Shown here piece after piece: positions 31,722 through 42,873 of a stretch of DNA of 64,000 nt; position 1 is the stretch's first letter; every line of letters begins with the position of its first letter. The position numbers were made by a program, and so were the translations under genes. The DNA lies in contig JAUZTG010000048.1 in assembly GCA_030734395.1 (NCBI GenBank), positions 1,984,001 through 2,048,000 on the forward strand, written 5' to 3'. This DNA comes from Sarocladium kiliense (taxonomy: Eukaryota; Ascomycota; Sordariomycetes; Hypocreales; Sarocladiaceae). The notes under the pieces are model-generated. The model saw nothing but the letters and a program-made list of their open reading frames with translations. It made no database searches and had not been told where the DNA came from.

Positions 31722-32511
31722 CTAGTTGAACCTTCTTCGAGTCGGCTCCGGCGTCGGCGACCTGGTCACACTCCTCTCATCCCTGCCCCTCTCCTTGAGC
31801 CACTTCTTCGTGCTCAGCGTCAGATCACGATCGAGCTCGTCGCTCGGGTTCTTGCGGTGGATGAAGTTGCAGAAACCGCCGCGGACGCAACCCTCGCCGG
31901 AGTTCAGGCGACAACAGGCCTCGCGGAAGTCTGTGACGGGACTGAGCTCGCAGTAGATGGGGCGACCGGAGTACCAGCGGGAGTTGAGCTCATCGCAGGC
32001 TTTTTGGGCGGAGTCTTCGTATTTGAAGCGGGCGTAGACGTTGCCGATAAGGTCTGCGCATTCTGGTGTTAGCGTTCTGGGATCTCTGGATAGATCAGGA
32101 CATGGGGTAGCACTCACGATCATTGTTGTTGTCGCATACAACTAGCTCCTCCAACTCGCCGTATTTGCAGAGCTCGCACCAGATATCCTCGTAGAAGGCG
32201 TCGAAGTGGTTCTGCAGCTGGGATGGGTTCATACGGTTCTTGGGGTCGTGGGCTGGGTTCTGGTAGAGGTTGGGCATGAGGATGGTTTGGCTGTAGGAGG
32301 GCTTGACGTGCTTGCGCGAGCAGCGATCGCCGTGGCGGCAGGCACCAATTTTCTGTTCAGATGATGTTAGCAACGATGATCGTCTCGTTGCGACAGGTTT
32401 GGACCCGTGGCGCTCAGGCGCGTGGAGGGAGGGGAGGAGACTTACGAAGTAGAATGAGCAGTTGACCTTGTCAAGCTCTGTGCCGAAGATGGAAGCGAGG
32501 AAGTTGGCCAT
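31722..32511 (-). CDS. U2 snRNP auxiliary factor small subunit (U2AF35/U2AF23)
   Basis: Three exons, 32511-32446, 32352-32118 and 32053-31722, give 210 residues, close to fission yeast U2AF23 (216). The first zinc finger (C-x8-C-x5-C-x3-H) is assembled across intron 1 from VNCSFYF and KIGACRHGDRCSRKH. The U2AF homology motif follows (YARFKYEDSAQKACDELNSR, RPIYCELSPV), then the second finger CCRLNSGEGCVRGGFCNFIH, and a short Arg/Ser-Pro tail (RDERSVTRSPTPEPTRRR). The protein reads the AG at 3' splice sites with its large-subunit partner in early spliceosome assembly. The start ATG opens directly with the conserved MANFLASIFGTELDKVNC. It is divergent from the ELMO gene. Vertebrate-type long RS tail is absent, as usual in fungi. 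Confidence 0.95.
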
Positions 32512-33191
32512 GATGAAATGTTTCCCAGAAGGCTGTCTCGTTCGGATGGGTTGTTGTCGAAGGTTGAATGTAGTTGAGATCGTTGTCGCTTTCAAATGGC
32601 AGATTCGCAAAAGATGGAGCCGACGCTTAGAAGCTCCAGCCACACGCTACAGGGAAGGGTCACGTGAGTATAGTCGAGAGGTGTGGCTGATTTGTCAACC
32701 ATAGACTCGTCAGGAATGTAAGGTTTGGTACGTTCTAGAACTGCCCACATGGCATAACCAGAATAGATTTCTAAGTGCTCCTAGGTATTGTGAACACTAT
32801 TCCCTACCTGTTACTCAATCTGTAGATGATCTCTAATTCCTGAAGGGTAGTGCTCATATTCGTCACACATAGCTGGCCGTTGAAGCCACTGCAGCCCCAC
32901 TTCACATGCTCCTTTGGCAAACTGCTGCAGGCGGTGACTGCACTATCTTTCGTCCCCTGAAGCCAAGCTCAACATGGCAATTGCGACCCCGGGGCGGTCC
33001 CCTAAATCTTCTTGAGCTCGTGAGACAGCCACCTCCTGTGCTCAAGCAGCGCACGATCACGACTTCCCCTTTTCGCCATCACCGTTTTCGAAGCTGCTGG
33101 ACGATCAAGATCTTCTGCAATGCTTCAGTGAAGCGTCCAACGATAACGATCCAGCTAAAAGACGAATCCTCGAGACGTCCCGCACACGAAC
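32512..33191. promoter_or_regulatory. Divergent promoter region, U2AF/ELMO
   Basis: 680 bp between divergent starts. A 111-codon frame (32906-33241) runs into the ELMO start in another frame and has no domain. No element assigned. Confidence 0.4.
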
Positions 33192-35342
33192 ATGGATCAA
33201 GCAGACATCCCCGCGCTGCTGTCGCGGCTGGCGAGCGATGAAGATGCAGCCCGGAAGATGGCTGTTTTCAAGCTGCAGACTTCGATCAATGACCCTGCAT
33301 TCGCCGATGTTTTCATCTCCTCAGGGGGTCTTGTCATCCTGCGGCGCCTGATCATGAGCTCTGGCGGCAATACACTTGCCTATTCGCTGCAGAGCTTGAC
33401 GCGTTTGCTCGAGGTTGATATGGGATGGGACATCTTTGAGGGACCGACTGCCAGTGACCTTGTGGAACGAATTGTTGAGCTCATTGTCACGAACCCATTG
33501 GTCAACATTCTTCGAGGCGCAATGTCTATCTTGGTTGCGCTTGTCGGACATTCGCAAAGTACAACTGGGCATGTAGGCACGGGACGCTCCCCAGGAGCGT
33601 TTGGATTCCGAGCACTCAAACCGGCGGTCGCAGTCTACCCTCAATTCTTCGAACTCGTCATTCAGCAGTTGCAAAGCGCAGATCATGCCCTGTGCGCAAA
33701 TGCGCTGATGCTGATCAATGCACTCATTCGCGACGCGGTCTCGAGCGAAGGGGCAAATGGGAAGCAACAAGGGAGCAATGGGGAGGACTGGCCCAAGTTG
33801 ATCAAGCGATTGCAGGACCTGGGCCTGATCAAAGCTGTTTACCATCTGATGCAGAGCTCAGCGCTTCAAGACTTGGCGCATCCGATGCTCGAATTCCAAT
33901 CTCTGACGAAGGTGCTTCTGAGGAAATGGCGTGAAATTGGCGTGGATCTGGAACAGCCTGATCACCGCCGCGCATTGAAAGGACTTCACCTCGCCAGCGC
34001 CCCAGATCGGTCAGCTATCAACGGACACTCGAAAGCCGAATCAAATGACTCTGGCAACAAGAAGGGCAGCCGAAAGCACAACCCGGAGAAATGGCGCCGA
34101 CTCGGCTTCGAGACGGAGAGCCCTGCACAAGAGTTCGACACGGCCGGTTACCTCGGGATGATGGATATCACCGATTATGTGCGCAAGAACGACGACAGGT
34201 TCCAGAAGCTTCTTCAAGAGCAGGCATCGAAGCCCATGATCGAACGCTGTCCGGTAGCGAGAGCGAGTCTTGCGGTTACCATGATCTTATACGACCACTT
34301 CGAAGTAGACAAAGTTGACTTGGAGGATACCAAGGGCTATCAGCTCATGGATGATCAAGACTACGACAAGCTCTTCCGACCATTGCTGCTCCAGTGGTCA
34401 AGATTACACACGGCCGGTTTGCACAGCTTTTTCAGAATTTGGCGAGCTACGGGCGCGGTACAAAGCGACTTTGAGAAGGTGGCGGAACTGGTGCGTATTC
34501 TCATCGAGCAAGTGGTTGGAATGGCAATCCGTACCAAGGATATTCTAGAGGCCGAGGATGAGATCTCCGAGTTTGAAGTCAGTCGGCTGCGGGAGGTGCA
34601 GATGGAGCTTCTAGAGATGTCATTTGATGACACTTGGGGCCAGCATCTGGGCCAAGTGCGAGAGGAACTCAGGCAGGAGGCATTGCAGTTCGTAAAAGAG
34701 CAGAGAGTGCGCTGCCTCTTGCAAGGATCCTGGTTCTCTAAGCCCACACCCAGGAGGGATCAAGGGAACAGCCCGACGAAACCCAGACTCTACACAGCAA
34801 CACCATGGCGCTTTGCACGGCTGTCGCATAACCGACGCTTTTTACACTACGGGGACTTCACTGAGCAACTGGCACAGGATCCGACACTTGAGCAGCTCAC
34901 GGAGAAGATTGACCTGCACACCATCAGCTCGGTCGTGTCGAACGTGTCGGCGCCAAGCGACGATGTCAAGAGCACCGCCAGCGCCGGGACGCTTAAGAAT
35001 CTAGTTTCGAACCCGAAGAGCACCACGAAGATTACGGTGTACAGCTTCGCGAACGCGGTAGAGGCGGCCAAGGGTGGAGATGCTCAAGAGCAGCCGATCC
35101 TAACGCTGTGGCCGCTAACGCACAGTTTGGCATCAGAGTGGCTGGATGGACTGCTCATGATCCTCAATCAGGCACCAATTACGGCCGAAACCAATAAGTT
35201 GGTGAAGTTGGTGAGTGAGTACGGCCTGAAGATGCGGTTGCTCAACGTGCGGATGGACTCCGCGTTTGAGGGACCACCGCCAGGCGCGGGTGTGGTGCCG
35301 AGCAGGGAAGGTTTAGATGAGGACTATTTCTTCGAAGTATGA
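33192..35342 (+). CDS. ELMO/CED-12 domain protein
   Basis: A single-exon 716-residue frame. The N-terminal 260 residues are armadillo-like helices (ALLSRLASDEDAARKMAVFK, SLQSLTRLLEVDMGWDIF, ANALMLINALIRDAV), followed by a Lys-rich linker, an ELMO region (about 320-520, including LFRPLLLQWSRLHTAGLHSF), and a PH-like domain near the C terminus (RFARLSHNRRFLHYGDF ... TVYSFANAVEAA). This is the domain order of ELMO proteins, which in animals partner DOCK exchange factors to activate Rac. In fungi the partner would be a DOCK-family protein elsewhere in the genome; that is inference. The start ATG is the first in the frame and precedes the conserved helix. No intron seen. Confidence 0.87.
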   Translation: MDQADIPALLSRLASDEDAARKMAVFKLQTSINDPAFADVFISSGGLVILRRLIMSSGGNTLAYSLQSLTRLLEVDMGWDIFEGPTASDLVERIVELIVTNPLVNILRGAMSILVALVGHSQSTTGHVGTGRSPGAFGFRALKPAVAVYPQFFELVIQQLQSADHALCANALMLINALIRDAVSSEGANGKQQGSNGEDWPKLIKRLQDLGLIKAVYHLMQSSALQDLAHPMLEFQSLTKVLLRKWREIGVDLEQPDHRRALKGLHLASAPDRSAINGHSKAESNDSGNKKGSRKHNPEKWRRLGFETESPAQEFDTAGYLGMMDITDYVRKNDDRFQKLLQEQASKPMIERCPVARASLAVTMILYDHFEVDKVDLEDTKGYQLMDDQDYDKLFRPLLLQWSRLHTAGLHSFFRIWRATGAVQSDFEKVAELVRILIEQVVGMAIRTKDILEAEDEISEFEVSRLREVQMELLEMSFDDTWGQHLGQVREELRQEALQFVKEQRVRCLLQGSWFSKPTPRRDQGNSPTKPRLYTATPWRFARLSHNRRFLHYGDFTEQLAQDPTLEQLTEKIDLHTISSVVSNVSAPSDDVKSTASAGTLKNLVSNPKSTTKITVYSFANAVEAAKGGDAQEQPILTLWPLTHSLASEWLDGLLMILNQAPITAETNKLVKLVSEYGLKMRLLNVRMDSAFEGPPPGAGVVPSREGLDEDYFFEV

Positions 35343-37644
35343 TTGATGGAGGAAGATGCTTGGATGGCTGATGTGTTGTCATTTCCCATATACCCTATTT
35401 CCTTGCGTTGTGCTTGAAAGACAGTAGCTGGACCTGCGAACAGCGTGGCATGCATCGATTTGTCTATCAAATGGAAGGACAAGTGAGAGTGGCGTCGGGC
35501 AGAGAGCATTGGGAAAATTTACGATAAGTCTGTTACCTTGAGGGAGATGACGGCCCGTGACCGCACGTGGCCGCATAGCGCGTCAGGTAGAATAGGCATG
35601 TATGCGATACGTCAAGGTTTCAGATGTTGCATTGTTGCATGAGCATTTTTGTGGCGGGCTGCACCAAGACGTGATGTGATATTGTTGCCGCGGGTTGGAC
35701 TACTTAACATAGGCAGTTGGACAACACCAAGCGCCTTAGTCTGCAGATGACCGCGATTACAGGTGGGCACAATTTGGCACAAGCTCCGATTGTCCAACGA
35801 TCAATACGAGTCAGGAATTCATCAAGACATAGTAAACTTCGAATGAACTATGACCAAGGTATGACCTCGCCGTGCGTGCCTGGCGGACTGGAATGCGGGC
35901 TGGTATGGGTCCAAAGGGGGAGAAGGAGGAGCAAGACAGCTCAGTCGTCATGCAGCACAGCGGAGAATTTGGCGTGGGAAGATGGGGTGCAGTTGAGTTT
36001 GGACGGGCGGTTTACTGGAGAGCAAGAGGTTGAGATACATAGGAAGTGGATGCCGCGGCTTGGCTGTTTTGGTTTTGCTGACAATTTGCATTGCATTTGC
36101 AGGCGAGTGGGATAGTGGTAGTCGAGGTACTTTGGCATGCAGCTTGCATTACCTTATTACAGCTGACTAGCTGGATGGATGGGTGATGCTTGGTGGTCGG
36201 GCTGCTGCTTCTCCTCACTGCCGTCGTGTCGATGCCCAGAATGGGCCCCAGCTCACCATAAGATTCCCCTCGGGTGTCCATGTCCTATTCCCTCCAGGTG
36301 TTATAACGCCCTGCTGACTCTTTCATCTGCTCATTGCTTGTCGTCTTCTCATCTCTTCCTCTTCTTTCGTCACATTACAGTCTCACCGATCCTGTGCATC
36401 AGTGGGCGATCCCAGGGGGCTGGCGATTCACCGCTCTGACGCTTGTACGCCTTGTACCGGAACGCAGGACCCGCCCCGCTGCCTGCAAGAGGACGAAGAG
36501 GAACAAGGAAGAGGTTAGGAAAAAATAAGAGACACCACAATTCTGGGGGGTTCTTCTTTTGCTAAGGTCAAGCTGGTGTGCTAGCAAAGCTTTCTTCTTC
36601 CTTTCAAACCTTCTTCTTCCTTTCTCTCTTAAATTCTCTGTGTCCTTGTGGTTGAAGCCGCAGGAGCGAGAACGCCTTGAGCGAGTCCATGACGAAGGCC
36701 AGTCCCGGCTTTTGCTCGGCACGGCGGATGGACAGCTGGCTCGCACCACCGCCGACATTACGACATCGCTCTTCGTTTTCCTCCGTTCTGCTCGTTTGCT
36801 CGTGTGGAGCTGCAAACGAAGGGAAACCCGAAAGCAGGGGGGAGAGGGAGCAGGGAGACGGTGGACGACAAAATAATTGAGGACACAGATACTTCTCTTA
36901 CAGTGAGAATACTGTGAGAAGCCAGGTACCGACTGTCTACGGTGGTCTGTGCAAGCTACCCCTGAGCACCTGGCCGTTGCAACCGGAAAGCGGCGCCGCC
37001 CCACTGGAACTCAAGACGACGCGTGCGCTGAGAGCCACTGTGACAGCGCTGACGAGTCGCTGAGGCCACGACGCAATAGTGGAAAACGAGTGGCCGCATC
37101 GTTCCTTCAGAGATTGGCATCAAATCTCCAGCAACACCACCACGACGATCCCTCCAGAATCCCTTTTTCTCCTTCTCTCCAAGTATCATCAACTGTACGT
37201 ATTCAGCTCTCGCCCCAGATCACCCCACGTCGTTCGTTTCCCTGCACAACCACACTCTTTCCACTCTCCAACCCAGTCCAGTCTTTCGCGTGTCTCGCTC
37301 GTTCTGGTATGTTCCTTCGCTCCCAGGCGCGACGCTGATGCACGTCTCCCAAAACTATTACCCTGGGGACGGGATGACTTATGTGCTGCGTCTGCGCCGT
37401 TGCATCCCTGATCCAGGGAGACAGGCATCCTCCCACAGTCACTGCCTTCTTCGCCTTGCATTCGCCTCCTTGCTCTTCACGTTGATGACCAATTCGCTGC
37501 CTGCTTCAAGGGTGGTTTGGCTCGTTTGCGAAAGCATGTGCTAACCTCTCTTGCTAGTAGCTGCCACGTTTGCGCTTCTCGCGATCCACGACAAAACCTC
37601 TCTTTCGATCGACTCAACCTCGTCGCATCCTCAACACCGTCATC
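35343..37644. other. 2.3-kb intergenic region upstream of PRA1
   Basis: 3' flank of the ELMO gene, then spacer, then CT-rich leader. The longest frame (201 codons, leftward, 36399-37004) is low-complexity and complementary to CT tracts, so I do not call it. A probable 5' UTR intron is listed separately. Confidence 0.45.
37307..37557 (+). other. Probable intron in the PRA1 5' UTR
   Basis: A consensus GTATGT donor at 37307 is followed 251 nt later by GCTAACCTCTCTTGCTAG, a branch site plus pyrimidine tract and acceptor ending at 37557. The spliced leader would end 87 bases before the PRA1 ATG. No coding frame crosses it. Supported by signal strength only. Confidence 0.5.
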
Positions 37645-38175
37645 ATGGCTCGCATTCAGATTCCTCTCGACGTTCTTACGTCGCGCATCAACCTTCAGGA
37701 GCGCTTCCAGGGTTTCCGCTCCGGTCCTTTGTCCGGTCGTTTCGCCAACCTGCGCCCTCTCTCCGAGTTCTTCGACATGAAGCGCCTGTCGAAGCCTTCC
37801 AACTTCTCTGAGTGCCAGTCGCGTATCAACTACAACCTGAGCTACTTCTCCACCAACTATATTGTGGTGATGGCTATGCTCAGCATCTACGCCCTCCTCA
37901 CCAACCTTGTCCTGCTCTTCGACATCATCCTCGTTGTTGCAGGTCTTTTCATCATCGGCCGCCTAGAGGGTCGCGATCTGGAGATCGGCACTTTCCGTGC
38001 CACTACTTCGCAGCTCTACACCGGTCTTCTCGTCATCACCGTGCCTCTTGGCCTGTTCGCGTCCCCCATCTCGACGCTGCTTTGGCTCATTGGCGCTTCT
38101 GGCGTGACTACTCTTGGTCACGCTGCATTCATGGATAAGCCTATTGACGAGGCTTTTTCCGGGGAGGCGGTCTAG
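37645..38175 (+). CDS. PRA1/YIP3-family prenylated Rab acceptor
   Basis: A single-exon 176-residue frame, the same length as yeast Yip3. It starts MARIQIPLDVLTSRINLQER. The family core is clear: FFDMKRLSKPSNFSECQSRI, then NYNLSYFSTNYIVV and two pairs of hydrophobic segments (MAMLSIYALLTNLVLLFDII, LVVAGLFIIGRL; TGLLVITVPLGLFAS, STLLWLIGASGVTTLGHAAF), ending in an acidic tail. Family members sit in Golgi/ER membranes and bind prenylated Rab GTPases, helping their membrane delivery. The start lies in a good CATCATGG context. A strongly coding-like open frame overlaps its last 28 bases in another phase (see next entry). Confidence 0.92.
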   Translation: MARIQIPLDVLTSRINLQERFQGFRSGPLSGRFANLRPLSEFFDMKRLSKPSNFSECQSRINYNLSYFSTNYIVVMAMLSIYALLTNLVLLFDIILVVAGLFIIGRLEGRDLEIGTFRATTSQLYTGLLVITVPLGLFASPISTLLWLIGASGVTTLGHAAFMDKPIDEAFSGEAV

Positions 38176-38513
38176 GTGGTCGGCCGCGTGCTCCCGAATT
38201 CGCGCCCCCATGGGGAAGACCATCGAGGCGCAGACGGCGGAGGACCGACGGGGACGCTGCGTCTTACGACTACTGGGGCAGCGACCCCAGGGTACAAGAG
38301 CTCGATTCGGAGGGCGACGACACGGATACACAGGGCGTTGGACTTTCTTCAAGGCGCGGTTCGCGTTTTGTCAGCGATTCTCTTCAATTTACGGGTATAG
38401 ATCTGGGTGACCGCAACAGTGGTACATCTCGGCGCAGGTATTTCCAGGACGATACGGATGATGACGACGGCGGTGACGGCTCTTCCAGCGAGGACGGCGA
38501 CTATCCGGACAAC

Positions 38514-39590
38514 ATGTCCCGACTCAGCGCAAAGGAGAGAGAGGAAGTGCTGGTGCAATCAGCCCTTCGTCGCATAGAGATTGCGCAAGAGAAGGGGCGG
38601 GCGGACGTGAAGCTCAATAAGGAGGAGCTTGCGGCCCTTGAACGGAGGCGGAAGCGTATGCAGGAGGAGGCAGAAAAGGAGAGGAAGAAGAAAAAGAAGA
38701 AGGGTTCCAGCAGCGGCAGCGATCGTAAGAAGTCTAAGGAGCAGCGAATTGCTGTGCCTCTGTCTCGCTTGGACCCGGTGTCGAGGAAGAAGAAGTCAAC
38801 TCCACCTGCCAGGGAGTCACCTTCATCTTCACGACGACCATCAGCCACCGATCTCACAAAGGCCCACGAGGCTCAAGTGTACCCTCCAATGGGCTACTTC
38901 CCGCCACCGTCGGGTCGCACACGGCCTCGCTCCGGGACAAGTCTTTCCCAACGACCCCCGAGCCGCATGCGCGACGACCGTGCCCCGTCGCCATTCAACT
39001 ATGACTATGTTCAGCGTCCAAGCTCAGCCAACCGACATGTCTCAGAAGGCGTGGCACGTCCGTCGTCCAGAGGCATGCATCCCGATCAGCACTACGGATG
39101 GGACTACTCACCACCCTCCTCATCAGGTAGTCGGGACGGCCCTGATCCATTCCAGTACCAGACCGCGGGTCCGCGCGCGCCGTATGCAGCAAGCAGTACA
39201 GGCGCTGCGGCCGTTCCGTCTCGTCGGCATGTGTCAGGTCCGGCCGAGTCGTACATGAGTCGTCGCCCGGTGATGGCAGGCGCCCCTGCTGCAGTTCGGG
39301 GCCGCCATTCTCTCGGAGGCCACCGAGACCGCGGAGGGGCTTCCAGTGTTACGGACAGTCAAACGAGTGAGGAAGACACAACAAGCGATGAACTGGGCCA
39401 AGGGGCACAAATCCGCGAGCCACCGCCACCACCGCCTGGTCGGGGACGCGAGGAGATTGTTGTTGAGGAGTCACCTGAAAGAGCCAGAGAGGGGGGTTCA
39501 TCAAAGAAGAAGTCGTCGTCGCCAGTGAAGAGGAAGCCTGTGCAGAGTGGAGGGAGTGGAGGGGGTGGAAGGAGTAGACGGAAGAGATGA
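38514..39590 (+). CDS. Basic disordered protein with coiled coil, 5' end uncertain
   Basis: From the first ATG the frame encodes 358 residues. It opens with a helical, highly charged stretch (MSRLSAKEREEVLVQSALRR, then KLNKEELAALERRRKRMQEE) and a poly-Lys run, then a long Ser/Pro/Gly/Arg-rich disordered region with many RPSSR-type repeats, ending in a Lys-rich tail. I do not recognise a domain. The same frame is open 366 bases further upstream, to 38148, inside the end of PRA1, and that segment looks coding (Arg-rich, then DYWGSDPRVQELDSEGDDTD, then a run of Asp). It has no ATG. The true N terminus therefore may be longer, supplied by another exon or by splicing from PRA1. Confidence 0.7.
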   Translation: MSRLSAKEREEVLVQSALRRIEIAQEKGRADVKLNKEELAALERRRKRMQEEAEKERKKKKKKGSSSGSDRKKSKEQRIAVPLSRLDPVSRKKKSTPPARESPSSSRRPSATDLTKAHEAQVYPPMGYFPPPSGRTRPRSGTSLSQRPPSRMRDDRAPSPFNYDYVQRPSSANRHVSEGVARPSSRGMHPDQHYGWDYSPPSSSGSRDGPDPFQYQTAGPRAPYAASSTGAAAVPSRRHVSGPAESYMSRRPVMAGAPAAVRGRHSLGGHRDRGGASSVTDSQTSEEDTTSDELGQGAQIREPPPPPPGRGREEIVVEESPERAREGGSSKKKSSSPVKRKPVQSGGSGGGGRSRRKR

Positions 39591-39896
39591 GACATGAAAA
39601 GGTCGTTGTCGTCGGGATACCTATTTGTACCTTTTTTGGTTTTGCTTTTCTTGGGGGGGCTTGAACACAAAAAGACGGTGAGGTGTAGACTTTTCTTCAT
39701 TAAACCATGGAGGTGGTTTTTATAATATTATGCTGAATTGCTTCTTCTGGGGTTCAACTTTACTACGAGCATACCTGGATCGTGTGACACGAGTCTCTTG
39801 TGTTTCTCTAGGACCTAGATCTACGTGGTCGTGTAAGGTGCCTGTACCTCTGGCATCTACCAAGTCGCGATGACCGCAAGTACGACGTGCAACAAC
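39591..39896. other. Convergent 3' region
   Basis: 306 bp between this gene's stop and the leftward esterase stop. T-rich, fitting 3' UTRs. Nothing else seen. Confidence 0.4.
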
Positions 39897-41559
39897 TCAT
39901 ATCAACAGCTCGTCGCCGTACTCTGTCCAAAACTCGCACTTCTTCTGCTGCACCCTCGACACATCCTCCATCCCCGTCCCAGCGCCAGTCTTGAACTCCA
40001 TCCTTCGACTCTCAGGTCCCTTCCGCCCGACCCAAGACTCCCACCGTGCTGAGCCGTTGACTCGGTGCGCATTCGGATCAAAGGCACGCACGAAGCTGGT
40101 CCAGTAACCCCTCAATACTGCGCCAACTTGGTCGTTGATGCCGCCTGGGAGGTAGCTCTCTGGTGTCTTCTGATCGAAATCGTCGAACATGGCGTCGTGT
40201 TCGACGGTGTGGGGGACACCGAGACCTACCTCTATTTGAGCTGGATCTTCGACGTTGTAGCGATATGCCCAGGCTCTTTGAGGAGGCTTGAGGCTGGCGA
40301 TGGAGGCGGCCATGAAGAGCGCCGGACACATGAATCGAGCATCACCATAGACATCGGATGTTTGTCTCCAGAAGCAGCCTTCCGCTGGGCAGGTTTTGTT
40401 CGGATTCGGGTACAGATTGTTGAGTTTTCCGAGGAGCGCTGGAGTGAGCGCCGGATACTGGTTGACCATGAAGAGGTTGCTGTCTTCGACTGAGGAAGCA
40501 TCGCGGGGAGCGAAGTCGGTGCCGCCGTTGGTTTCATCGCCAATAATAGCAGGCACAGGGACGACTTTTCCCGCTTTGAAGGTGCGGTAAGTGTAATCCG
40601 GGATGAACTCATTGTCGATCACTGGGAGCCACTGATACAAGGGCGCATCTGCGGCGTAGGGCAGAGGGAGGTTGAAGGTATTGCGTTCTTGAAGCTCACG
40701 AGTGGTTTTGCTGCGAAGACAGTTAAGGGTATTCCTCCCAGTGCATCCCATACGAACAGCCAAGTTGTTATATTGGTATTGGGATTCTTCTATGGTCAGC
40801 TTTGTCGAGAAAGAAGCAGACTGGGAGATGGCTCCTTGGAAGAGGCCACGGTCTTTCCCATTGTCAGCTGTCAGATGCATCATCACACTCGAAGCACCAG
40901 CTGAGCCTCCACCGATGACGACGTGGCCAGGATCACCTCCGAATTTGGATATGTGCTTCTGAACCCACTCGAGGACCTTTCTCTGGTCACGAAGTCCGTT
41001 GTTGGCAGGAATTTCATCGCCGTTTGTGAGGAAGCCATAGAAGCCGACTCGGTAGTTGAAGTTGACGAAGACCATATCATGCTCTGCCGCTTCGATCATG
41101 GTAGAAGCGTTGATATGAGGCTTGGTGTTTGCGTTGAAGGCACCTCCTTGGAAGTAAACCCATACAGGCAGTCTAGAGGAGGTCGTAGCATTGGATGGAG
41201 CTGTGACATAAAGGTAGAGACAGTCTTCTGACGTTCCTTCGAAGTCAGGATCCTGCGCTGTTCGCAAACAAACCGGACCGTGCTATCAAAGTCTCAGTTA
41301 CACAATTGCCATGTGAAGCATAGAGTTTGTTCACCTTGTCAGCGTCTTCAACGCCATTCTTATGGGGAGGATCTTTAGGTGCGGCAAAACGAAGCTCTCC
41401 TACAGGCGGTGCAGCATACTGAATACCCAGCCATTCAGTCAGCCCGTTGGCATGCTCCTGGCCCCGGTACTTGCGGTACCCAAGGTCGACGATGGGAGAT
41501 ATAGCCCGTGCCGAAGTGGCGAGAGCCGTGAGGAGAAGGGTGCACCAGCAAGAGGGCAT
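39897..41559 (-). CDS. Secreted type-B carboxylesterase/lipase
   Basis: Two exons, 41559-41335 and 41282-39897 (52-nt intron), give 536 residues. The N terminus is a signal peptide (MPSCWCTLLLTALATSARA). Family motifs: LGIQYAAPPVGELRF, SEDCLYLYV, VWVYFQGGAF (oxyanion side), the nucleophile elbow IGGGSAGASSVMM with its G-x-S-x-G, an acid region at GDETNGGTD and the histidine in GVPHTVEHDAMF. The splice restores DKHGPVCLRTAQ. The fold hydrolyses carboxylic esters; the substrate (lipid, plant ester, or a defence compound) cannot be told. It is divergent from PEX4 across 0.7 kb. No catalytic residue is missing. Confidence 0.9.
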
Positions 41560-42291
41560 GATGTCGAGAGAAGACTGCGTTAGATTGAGGCGTCTCTATC
41601 GCAGCTTCGGATTGAACCCATCTTGAGAAGACACCCTTTTATAGATTAAAGGTGCATCTTTCGTCAACTTCGAACATGATGCTCACCATGATCCGACCGG
41701 ACTTTCAGAGCATCGGTCTTACACCACTGCCAGGCTTCTGGTCAGCCATCAGCACTAGCATCCTGCTGCCCTAGCAATGAGACCACTTAAGCGGATATTG
41801 AAAAGTTCATCCTCGCACTAAGCTCAGTGTCAACCGGACTTTTAGCAAGACGCCGTGTGATCTGCCTGCTGGAGTCCCTAGGTGCATGATGTGGTTGGTG
41901 TACAGATGGAGGAAGCCAAGCTCAATGAATGCAAGCTCTGGGGCGGCTCGGCCCCACGGCAGCAACCCACCGATCCCTGCAGCAGCTGAACGGAACCCAC
42001 CTGAGCTTAAGCCGCGCCAGCCTCGGCTGCCACTCTGCGCCTGCGTGTCTGTCCAATCCATCCCAACCCATCGCATCGACGCCAAAACCTGCCATCGCTA
42101 GCATAAGCACGTCTCGCCCAAAACCACGAAGATTCAATATCAGTAAGGGCGCGCGAGCCTATACTTAAGCCTCACCACACATTTCGAGCCGGCGAAGCTG
42201 ATCCAAGGCCTCTCGACCACCTTCAGCCTGCCCAAGTTCCGGAGCTTCGAATTCCACCATCTTTCGTCCACATTCCCACGTCACACATCCG
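41560..42291. promoter_or_regulatory. Divergent promoter region, esterase/PEX4
   Basis: 732 bp between divergent starts, with no coding signal of its own. No element assigned. Confidence 0.4.
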
Positions 42292-42873
42292 ATGCCACCC
42301 CGCGGCCAGTCATCAAGGAGTCCTGCGAAGAGGCTCATCCAGGAACTCGACACCTGGAGCTCAGAACAGAAGGAAGAGACGGGCATCGAGCGCCTCGGCC
42401 CTGTCTCCGATGAGGACCTCTTCCTCTGGGAAGCTGTTATAAACGGCCGTGACGTCGGGTGCGGCTATGATGGTACGAACCCCCATGTCCTCTCCTCTCT
42501 TTGAAACTCTTGATACCGGGCAGACCACTGACACATAGTCTTTACAGCCGGCCGTTGGCTGATCTCCATTTCCATCCCGCCAAACTACCCCCTCTCCCCT
42601 CCCAAAATGCGCTTCATCACCCCAATCGTCCACGCCAACATCGCCCTCGACACAGGTGAAATCTGCCTCGACCTTCTCAAAGACGCCTGGACACCGACTT
42701 ATACCATTCTCGAGTGTGTGCGGGCCGTGCGCATGCTGCTCAGTTGTCCAGAGACGGACAGTCCCCTTAATGTTGATGCTGCGGCGTTGCTGAGGGGAGG
42801 AGATGCGCTGGGGGCACGGAAATTGGTCGAGTTCTGGTGTGCGGATGAGGGAGGGAGATATGAGGGACCGTGA
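42292..42873 (+). CDS. PEX4: Peroxisomal ubiquitin-conjugating enzyme PEX4-like
   Basis: Two exons, 42292-42472 and 42539-42873 (66-nt intron), give 171 residues. An E2 core is visible: AGRWLISISIPPNYPLSPPK, then an H-A-N-I in place of the usual HPN triad (residues 92-95), then GEICLDLLKDAW with the active-site cysteine at residue 103. HPN variants and a small N-terminal extension are typical of Pex4, which with Pex22 mono-ubiquitinates the import receptor Pex5 so it can be recycled from the peroxisome. The acceptor at ACATAG (42538) restores YDVFTAGRW; the CAG seven bases later would lose this. PEX22 is not in the window. Confidence 0.88.

Noticed and set aside
36399..37004. 201-codon leftward frame upstream of PRA1
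   Set aside because: Mostly the complement of CT-rich leader sequence; Ser/Arg low complexity with no recognisable domain.
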